The notes beneath the pieces are model-generated. The model had not been told where the DNA came from, did no database searches, and saw nothing but the letters and a program-made list of their open reading frames with translations. Shown here one piece after another: positions 1 through 4,571 of a stretch of DNA of 5,561 bases. The position numbers and the translations under genes were made by a program. The stretch lies in the NCBI GenBank assembly GCA_900556665.1, contig USPX01000145.1:1-5561 (forward strand), written 5' to 3'. Source of the stretch: an uncultured Eubacteriales bacterium (GTDB lineage Bacteria > Bacillota_A > Clostridia > Lachnospirales > Cellulosilyticaceae). Positions within the stretch are counted from its first letter, which is position 1. Each line of letters starts with the position of its first letter.

Positions 1-593
1 TAGAGATATTATCTTATATAACTAAACTTAGACAATTAGCCTTAGATCCTTCTGTAACAATAAATGATTATATGGGGGAAAGTGCGAAAATAGAGGCTTT
101 AGTTGAAATATTAAATCAAGGAGTAGAAGAAGGACATAAAATTCTTGTGTTTTCACAGTTTACTTCAGTATTAAAAAATATAAGTAGTAGACTTAAGGAA
201 GAAAAAATTTCTTTTAGTTACTTAGATGGAAGTGTTTCATCTAAGAAAAGAATAAATATGGTTAATGAATTTAATGAAGGTGAAAACTCAGTATTTTTAA
301 TAAGTTTAAAAGCTGGGGGAACAGGACTTAACTTAACTTCAGCAGATATTGTAATTCATTTTGATCCATGGTGGAATCCAGCAGTAGAAAATCAGGCAAG
401 TGATAGAGCCCACCGTATGGGACAAAAAGAAGTTGTAACAGTTATTAAACTTATTGCAGAAGGTACTATAGAAGAACGTGTCATAGCCCTTCAAGAAGAG
501 AAAAAAGAACTCATTGAACAGGTAATGAGTGGACAAGCTGAAAATACATTAACAGGCTTATCAGAACAAGAATTAATGGATTTATTAAATTAA
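1..593 (+). CDS. SNF2/Swi2-family helicase, C-terminal part (5' truncated by window edge)
   Basis: This is the last 196 codons of a superfamily-2 ATP-dependent DNA translocase; the reading frame is open from base 3 and ends with TAA at 591-593. The visible part is the second RecA-like (helicase C) lobe. It contains the motif IV-like stretch LVFSQFTSVL, the YLDGSVSSKKR segment, motif V (SLKAGGTGLNLTSAD), the typical HFDPWWNPAVE block and motif VI (QASDRAHRMGQ), which carries the arginine-finger region. The end, TIEERVIALQEEKKELIEQVM, is the usual SNF2 C-terminal helix. Bacterial members are typically about 1,000 residues long, often with an N-terminal SWIM zinc finger, but that part lies outside the window and cannot be checked. 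The family remodels protein-DNA or protein-nucleic-acid complexes in the cytoplasm; the specific target is unknown. An ATG at 72 is internal, because homology to the family continues upstream of it. A strong terminator follows at once, so this is the last gene of its unit. Confidence 0.95.
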   Translation, partial: EILSYITKLRQLALDPSVTINDYMGESAKIEALVEILNQGVEEGHKILVFSQFTSVLKNISSRLKEEKISFSYLDGSVSSKKRINMVNEFNEGENSVFLISLKAGGTGLNLTSADIVIHFDPWWNPAVENQASDRAHRMGQKEVVTVIKLIAEGTIEERVIALQEEKKELIEQVMSGQAENTLTGLSEQELMDLLN

Positions 594-598
594 AGATT

Positions 599-660
599 AA
601 ACCTCTTATAGTGAGTAGTTAGTTTAATTAAACTACTCATTATAAGAGGTTTTTATATTT
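599..660 (+). terminator. Intrinsic terminator after the SNF2 helicase gene
   Basis: The arms 599-620 and 631-652 pair over 22 bp with a single G-U wobble around a 10-nt loop, and the 3' arm runs into a T-rich tract (650-660). It begins only 5 nt after the helicase stop codon. The stem starts with AAACCTC, so the opposite strand would also carry a T run, but no gene converges on it here. Confidence 0.88.
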
Positions 661-698
661 TAGAGTCTTCTCTTTTACAAATAGCAATAAAATTTTAT

Positions 699-727
699 TT
701 GAAAAATAAAAATATATAAAATAAAAT
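699..727 (+). promoter_or_regulatory. Candidate sigma-A promoter for the di-Mop gene
   Basis: A TTGAAA box at 699-704 is separated by exactly 17 bp from TAAAAT at 722-727, each close to the housekeeping consensus (5/6 and 5/6). Transcription would start near 734, giving a leader of about 25 nt. A perfect 14-bp AT palindrome (686-699) abuts the -35 box. The whole stretch is very AT-rich, so chance matches are likely. The leader is too short for a molybdenum-cofactor riboswitch. Confidence 0.45.
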
Positions 728-759
728 ATAAATTGGAAAATATAATAAGGAGGCATAAT

Positions 760-1173
760 ATGAAACTTAGTGCAAGAAATCAATTAAAAGGACAAATCGT
801 ATCTATTGAAAGAGGTGCAGTAAATGCCATTGTTACACTTGATGTATGTGGCACAAAAATGACAAGCACAATTTCTTTACATGCAGTAGATGATTTAGAA
901 CTTACTGAAGGCTGCGAAGCTTATGCTGTTGTAAAAGCTACAGATGTAATGATTGGTTTAGGGGATTTACGCTTAAGTGCAAGAAATCAATTAAAAGGTA
1001 AAATTACAGCTATCGAAATAGGCGCAGTAAATGCTATAGTAGCTATGGAAGTAGTAGGCGGTAATAAAGTAACAGCAACTATTTCAATTGCAGCCGTTAA
1101 AGATTTAGGGCTTGAAGTAGGCAAAGAAGCAATTGCAGTTGTAAAAGCAACTTCTGTTATGATTGGTAGATAA
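760..1173 (+). CDS. Di-Mop molbindin (tandem molybdate/molybdopterin-binding TOBE domains)
   Basis: This 137-residue cytoplasmic protein consists of two Mop (TOBE-type) domains, residues 3-66 and 72-136. Each opens with LSARNQLKG and ends with AVVKAT-VMIG, the family hallmarks. Single-domain Mop proteins of about 68 residues are known from clostridia, while tandem forms resemble ModG of Azotobacter. The known family role is to bind molybdate (or tungstate) at subunit interfaces for storage or buffering; that role here is inferred from the family. The start at 760 is chosen because AAGGAGG lies at 748-754, five bases upstream; an in-frame TTG at 733 has no ribosome binding site. Domain 2 keeps the canonical VGGNKVTAT loop, whereas domain 1 has VCGTKMTST, one residue shorter and with a cysteine (C30), so the two sites may not be equivalent. 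The gene appears to be monocistronic, with its own promoter and terminator; no modABC transporter genes are adjacent. Confidence 0.94.
   Translation: MKLSARNQLKGQIVSIERGAVNAIVTLDVCGTKMTSTISLHAVDDLELTEGCEAYAVVKATDVMIGLGDLRLSARNQLKGKITAIEIGAVNAIVAMEVVGGNKVTATISIAAVKDLGLEVGKEAIAVVKATSVMIGR
769..998 (+). repeat. Internal duplication in the di-Mop gene (23-bp identical copies)
   Basis: Positions 769-791 and 976-998 are identical over 23 bp, 207 bp (69 codons) apart, and encode the SARNQLKG start of each Mop domain. The rest of the two domains is similar at the protein level but has diverged at the DNA level. This reflects a domain duplication, with the shared block either strongly constrained or recently homogenised. 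Confidence 0.85.
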
Positions 1174-1234
1174 TACATAAAAAATATTTAATATAAAAAG
1201 AGAATCTATTCTCCAAGTACAGGAAAATGAGATA

Positions 1235-1290
1235 TAAAATAAGAGGGTGTCGCAAGGTTAATAATAATTTTGCGACACCTTCTTATTTTA
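1235..1290. terminator. Bidirectional terminator between the di-Mop and hydrolase genes
   Basis: Arms 1235-1255 and 1270-1290 pair over 21 bp with one G-U wobble; the inner bases 1256-1260 and 1265-1269 can also pair, leaving a tiny loop. The core is GGTGTCGCAA / TTGCGACACC, flanked by an A-rich 5' side and a T-rich 3' side on both strands. It lies between two convergent genes and can therefore end transcription from either direction. A weaker 7-bp inverted repeat (1294-1309, ATAGATT/AATCTAT) follows. Confidence 0.86.
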
Positions 1291-1320
1291 TTGATAGATT
1301 ACAATCTATGAGCCTAATCT

Positions 1321-2982
1321 TTATTTATTTTGCGCCTTAATCCAAGCTGCTAAATCCTTAATATAATTTTCATCTGCAAAGCTATCAAACATATATTCAT
1401 CTGGAATACTTGGCTTAGAACCAGTCACATAAAGGTGATTAAGAGAAGGGTAAGATTTAAGGGTAAAGTTATCCTTGTCCTTTAAAACAGATTGCCAAAG
1501 TTTAAAGTCTTCCATAGTAACTTGATAATCACGTTCACCTTGTGTAATTAAAGTTGGAACAGTGATTTTTAAGGCTTCAGCTTGCTGATCATAGTTATTA
1601 AGAGCTGCCCAGAATAAATCATTAAAGCCTGCAAGGCCTAAAGTATTCCCAGCACTACTTGGTGTAACATTTTTGGCAGCTTCTACAAAGTAATTGACTT
1701 CTGATAGATAATCATCTTTTTCAGCAGCAGAGAGGGTGTGATCAATAGAAATAATGTATTTATATTGATCAAGGATAACATCTGGTAAGGGTCTAGCAGG
1801 GGCACTGGCCATAATATAACCTGCTACAGAAGGTGTATTATCTTGATTAAGCTTTTCATTTAGCATAGGAATAAGAAGTCCCCCTAAACTATGTCCAAAT
1901 AAATAAATTTGGTTGTTATTAACCCCTTTCATATCTTGCATTAAGAGGGCAGCGGCAAGGGCATCATCTGTGACTTCTTCATTTAAAGTCAGCGTTGTGC
2001 TATTTGCAAGTTCTTCGCTATAAGTATATGTACGTTTGTCATAACGGAAAGTTGCAATGCCCTCTTTGGCAAGACCATAAGCAAGATCTCTAAAGAACTT
2101 AGTATTATAAACGGTTTCATCTTTATCTAAAGGGCCAGAGCCATGAACTAAAATGACAACTGGATAAGTACCTTTATTACTTGGTAAAGTTAAAGTACCT
2201 GTTAGAGGATAAGCCTCATCACTGCTAAAGGTAAATTCTCTTTCTACAGCCCCAGCTGGTAAGCTGATTTCAGGTGTATATTGATTGGTGTGGAAGCCGC
2301 TAATTTCACCTTTTTCATTTATAACAATGCCAAGGCCAATTGTAGTTTGGGCATATTGAAGGACAATATCAGCTTCTTCATAATCATCAAAGTGACCACT
2401 TGTGAGAAAGCTATAAGACTGAATAGGGCCTAATACACTTTCAAGCTGTGCAAAGGATTTGGCTATATCATCTGCACTAAGACTTGCTTTTAGTGTGTCA
2501 TCAAATAAGGCTGTAATAGGGGCATAGTCTTTGTTTTTAATATAAGCAGCTACTTCTAAGGCAATTTGTCTCACCCCATTCTTTTGAGGGACAGCCTTGG
2601 TAAGCGTAATAGTTTGTCTCTGATGGTCCCAGGTTACATTGTAACCTAAGGCATTAGAAACAAGGCGAAGTGGTAAGTAAGCTTGGCCTTTTTGAATAAG
2701 TACCCCAGTTGCATGGGCATCTGGGGTGATCGGAAGGGTTAAAAGTGCCTGAGACTCATTGCTAATGGTGACTTGTCCATGAGCTTTATCATAATGAGCA
2801 CTATAACCAAGAGCTTCTGAAAAACTACGTAATGGTAAATAAACGGTGTCGTTTATGAGAATAGGCGACTCCTTAAGGGTGAGCTGATTACCTTGCAAAC
2901 TAAGAGTAATAGGTTGAGCCAGTAAAGCAGGTGTCATAAGTGTAGCAGCAAGTAGACTGCATAATAATTTTTTGAAATGCAT
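1321..2982 (-). CDS. Secreted alpha/beta-hydrolase with N-terminal stalk (copper amine oxidase-N) and DUF3887-like domains
   Basis: This 553-residue protein has four parts. Residues 1-22 form a signal peptide (KK, a hydrophobic core, likely cut after ALLA). Residues about 25-128 form a copper-amine-oxidase N-terminal 'stalk' domain with two matching motifs, VYLPLRSFSEALGY (47-60) and AYLPLRLVSNALGY (101-114). Residues about 135-232 resemble DUF3887. Residues about 245-553 are an alpha/beta-hydrolase of the esterase/S9-like group. The catalytic set is visible: oxyanion motif HGSGP (280-284), nucleophile S365 in GHSLGG, acid D485 in ERDYQV and H516 in SLNHLY. It is probably an exported esterase or peptidase-like hydrolase; the substrate cannot be told. 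The start is supported by AAGGAGG (complement of 2990-2996), 7 nt upstream. Cys8 is too close to the N-terminus and lacks a lipobox, so a lipoprotein is unlikely. The gene is co-directional with the zinc-ribbon gene upstream but separated from it by a terminator. Confidence 0.92.
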   Translation of the reverse strand: MHFKKLLCSLLAATLMTPALLAQPITLSLQGNQLTLKESPILINDTVYLPLRSFSEALGYSAHYDKAHGQVTISNESQALLTLPITPDAHATGVLIQKGQAYLPLRLVSNALGYNVTWDHQRQTITLTKAVPQKNGVRQIALEVAAYIKNKDYAPITALFDDTLKASLSADDIAKSFAQLESVLGPIQSYSFLTSGHFDDYEEADIVLQYAQTTIGLGIVINEKGEISGFHTNQYTPEISLPAGAVEREFTFSSDEAYPLTGTLTLPSNKGTYPVVILVHGSGPLDKDETVYNTKFFRDLAYGLAKEGIATFRYDKRTYTYSEELANSTTLTLNEEVTDDALAAALLMQDMKGVNNNQIYLFGHSLGGLLIPMLNEKLNQDNTPSVAGYIMASAPARPLPDVILDQYKYIISIDHTLSAAEKDDYLSEVNYFVEAAKNVTPSSAGNTLGLAGFNDLFWAALNNYDQQAEALKITVPTLITQGERDYQVTMEDFKLWQSVLKDKDNFTLKSYPSLNHLYVTGSKPSIPDEYMFDSFADENYIKDLAAWIKAQNK

Positions 2983-3030
2983 GATAAAACCTCCTTAAAT
3001 AAGAAAAGCTTAAATATGAAATCTAAGTAT

Positions 3031-3098
3031 AAAAAAAGACTGATCATTTGATTACTACGGGTTTGGTTTTAGTAATCAAAAAGACCAGTTGGCTTTTT
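3031..3098 (-). terminator. Long hairpin terminator downstream of the zinc-ribbon membrane protein gene
   Basis: GATTACT (3050-3056) pairs with AGTAATC (3071-3077), and the stem extends outward, with one bulge and a few mismatches, through GACTGATC against GACCAGT to A/T runs at both ends. Read on the - strand it ends in seven Us (3037-3031), a classical terminator for the gene ending at 3174. The T run at 3094-3098 would also serve the + strand. It lies about 50-115 nt upstream of the hydrolase start, so it could instead act as an attenuator in a hydrolase leader. Confidence 0.72.
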
Positions 3099-3120
3099 GA
3101 GTGATTTTAAATGTAATTAA

Positions 3121-3126
3121 ATTATA
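3121..3126 (-). promoter_or_regulatory. Possible -10 box upstream of the hairpin and hydrolase gene
   Basis: The - strand reads TATAAT here, a perfect -10 hexamer, but the best -35 at proper spacing (TTTAAT, complement of 3144-3149) matches only 3 of 6 bases. If used, transcripts would start near 3114 and run through the hairpin into the hydrolase gene with a leader of about 130 nt. An alternative -10, TATACT, lies immediately after the hairpin's U run (complement of 3027-3032), again with a poor -35. AT richness makes both weak. Confidence 0.25.
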
Positions 3127-3173
3127 TATGAGAATTAAAAATAATTAAATAAAAATGCGCATGATGTTATATC

Positions 3174-3608
3174 TTAAGTACGTTTAGAAAATTCTTGATG
3201 GCATTTTGGGCAAGTAATACGGATTTTACCACGTCCTTTAGGGACACGAAGTGTCTTTTTGCAATTAGGACAAGTGTAATATTTATGGTCTTTATCTTTA
3301 AGGCGTGCAACCTTTTTACTGCCTTTATTTTTGAGTCTTAAAATCTTTTGCCAAATAGGATGCCAGAAATTCATGAATTTACGATTTTCTTCATAGCGCT
3401 TTGAAATGTTTTTAGAAAACATACGATAAATACAAAAGATAAGTGGGATATAAGAAATTAATCCTACAAAAGGTACACGTATAAATGGTACAAAGAAAGA
3501 TAATACAATTGAAACGATAAGTAGTGCAAGATTTAATTGGTCACTGCCATAACGCCCTTGCATAAAAATGCGAAATTTATTACCGAGATTATTTAACCAG
3601 TTCATCAT
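3174..3608 (-). CDS. Small membrane protein with C-terminal zinc ribbon, function unknown
   Basis: This is a 144-residue protein. Residues about 25-43 and 46-62 are hydrophobic and should form two membrane segments joined by a short turn (IRVPF). A basic region follows (65-110, many Lys/Arg). The C-terminus is a four-cysteine zinc ribbon, CPNC (113-116) and CPKC (133-136), spaced by 16 residues that include the LRVPKGRGKIRITCP pattern common to small clostridial zinc-ribbon proteins. By the positive-inside tendency, the basic tail and ribbon are probably cytoplasmic. I do not recognise a specific family or function. Two adjacent ATG codons (3608-3606 and 3605-3603) could both start it; AGGAG (complement of 3615-3619) lies 6 nt from the first and 9 nt from the second. 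It is transcribed divergently from the dehydrogenase gene and appears to be a single-gene unit ending in the 3031-3098 hairpin. Confidence 0.82.
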   Translation of the reverse strand: MMNWLNNLGNKFRIFMQGRYGSDQLNLALLIVSIVLSFFVPFIRVPFVGLISYIPLIFCIYRMFSKNISKRYEENRKFMNFWHPIWQKILRLKNKGSKKVARLKDKDHKYYTCPNCKKTLRVPKGRGKIRITCPKCHQEFSKRT

Positions 3609-3631
3609 ATAAGACTCCTTTCAGGGATTTT

Positions 3632-3660
3632 TCTACACTTATTCTAAGAATATCTATAAT
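3632..3660 (+). promoter_or_regulatory. Candidate promoter of the dehydrogenase gene with a centred palindrome
   Basis: TCTACA (3632-3637, 4/6 to the -35 consensus) lies exactly 17 bp from a perfect TATAAT (3655-3660). The spacer contains the inverted repeat TATTCT-A-AGAATA (3640-3652), whose centre (3646) is also the centre of the spacer, a place where a dimeric repressor would block polymerase. TATAATAAG is repeated ten bases later (3665-3673), so a second -10 is possible. A further weaker option is TAGACT (3678-3683), 16 bp, TATAGT (3700-3705). The zinc-ribbon gene must have its promoter on the opposite strand in this same stretch, where I see only weak matches. Confidence 0.42.
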
Positions 3661-3729
3661 AAGTTATAATAAGGCCATAGACTTAAGCAGATAAATTATT
3701 ATAGTGATTTTTAGAAGTGGAGGAAGAAA

Positions 3730-4485
3730 ATGAGTGTTTTAATAACAGGTGCATCTAGTGGCATTGGTTTAGAACTTGCCAAAGTTTTTGCCCGTCATGG
3801 TTATGACCTTATTATAGCGGCTAGAAGTAAAGAAAAAATGGATATTTTAAAACGAGAATTAGAAGCCAGTTATAAGGTGAAAGTGGATGTATGTGAGGTG
3901 GATTTAAGTAGTGTAAGTGGTGCGGATCAGCTATATCAAGCAGTAAAAGCATTAGGTAAAGAAGTTGAGATTTTAGTCAATAATGCAGGAGCAGGTTATG
4001 TAGGAGAATTCTTAGAGATAGAAAAAGAAAAAGATTTAAGTGTGATGCAGCTTAATATGGCAAGCTTAACATTACTCACAAAATATTTTGCACGAGACAT
4101 GCAAAAAAGAAGAAGTGGTAAAATACTTAATGTCGCGTCAACAGGTTCTTATCACCCAGGGCCTTATACAGCCGTATATTATGCAACAAAAGCATATGTA
4201 TTATCTTTTTCAGAAGCTTTATGGATTGAATTAAAGCCTTATGGCATCTCAGTATCAGCGCTTTGCCCAGGTGCAACTAAAACAAATTTTGCTAAAAATG
4301 CAGGTAAAGAAGATGCATCTATTGCTATGTCACCTGAATTTATGGCACAAGCAGCTTTTAAAGGCCTTATGAAGGGAAAAAGAGTGATTGTACCAGGCAC
4401 ACGTAATAAAGCTTTTATAAAAATTCCCCGTAGCATTGCCATTCATATGATTAGTAAATATCAAAGGGGATTAAAAAAGCAATAG
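3730..4485 (+). CDS. Short-chain dehydrogenase/reductase (classical SDR, NADP-type)
   Basis: This 251-residue cytoplasmic oxidoreductase has a full classical SDR Rossmann fold. The cofactor motif TGASSGIG is at residues 6-13, and AARS with Arg32 after the second strand suggests NADP(H). Asp58-Leu59 is the adenine-contact position, and NNAG is at 84-87. The catalytic set is Asn109, Ser137 (NVAS), Tyr150 and Lys154 (YxxxK), followed by the PG motif at 180-181. Length and motif spacing are normal. It resembles the DltE/YqjQ-like group of uncharacterised bacterial SDRs; the C-terminal basic segment (KAFIKIPRSIAIHMISKYQRGLKK) is typical of that group and may touch the membrane. The substrate is not predictable. 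The start is fixed by GGAGGA at 3719-3724, five bases before ATG. The peroxiredoxin gene begins 86 nt downstream with no clear terminator between them, so the two may be co-transcribed. Confidence 0.95.
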   Translation: MSVLITGASSGIGLELAKVFARHGYDLIIAARSKEKMDILKRELEASYKVKVDVCEVDLSSVSGADQLYQAVKALGKEVEILVNNAGAGYVGEFLEIEKEKDLSVMQLNMASLTLLTKYFARDMQKRRSGKILNVASTGSYHPGPYTAVYYATKAYVLSFSEALWIELKPYGISVSALCPGATKTNFAKNAGKEDASIAMSPEFMAQAAFKGLMKGKRVIVPGTRNKAFIKIPRSIAIHMISKYQRGLKKQ

Positions 4486-4555
4486 AATTTAAAAGCCTAA
4501 AACACGTATAGGAAAAGCTGCACTTATCATATATATCCTAATGATGAAGCAGTAT

Positions 4556-4560
4556 GAGGA
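4556..4560 (+). promoter_or_regulatory. Weak, distant ribosome binding site of the peroxiredoxin gene
   Basis: GAGGA lies 11 nt before the ATG at 4572, a longer spacing and weaker match than the other genes here. The in-frame stop TAA at 4566-4568 excludes any start further upstream, so 4572 is the first possible start of this reading frame. I found no convincing promoter and no terminator in 4486-4571. Confidence 0.45.
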
Positions 4561-4571
4561 TGTGATAAAGA

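Noticed and set aside
339..536. Antisense frame opposite the helicase C-terminal lobe
   Set aside because: It lies entirely inside strongly conserved helicase motifs on the other strand and has low-complexity Phe/Tyr/Asn composition.
733..759. Upstream TTG start for the di-Mop protein
   Set aside because: It has no ribosome binding site, overlaps the predicted transcription start, and the ATG at 760 has an ideal AAGGAGG.
987..1178. Antisense frame opposite the second Mop domain
   Set aside because: It is a shadow of the conserved Mop coding sequence, with no start signal of its own.
2943..2982. Lipoprotein signal around Cys8 of the hydrolase
   Set aside because: The cysteine comes before the hydrophobic core and lacks an L-A/S-G/A-C lipobox; a standard signal peptide fits better.
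4239..4442. Antisense frame opposite the dehydrogenase C-terminus
   Set aside because: It is a shadow of the SDR gene, with no ribosome binding site or recognisable domain.
4521..4550. Inverted repeat CTTATCAT/ATGATGAAG as a terminator between the SDR and peroxiredoxin genes
   Set aside because: The pairing is imperfect, with a bulge, is AT-rich and is not followed by a T run.
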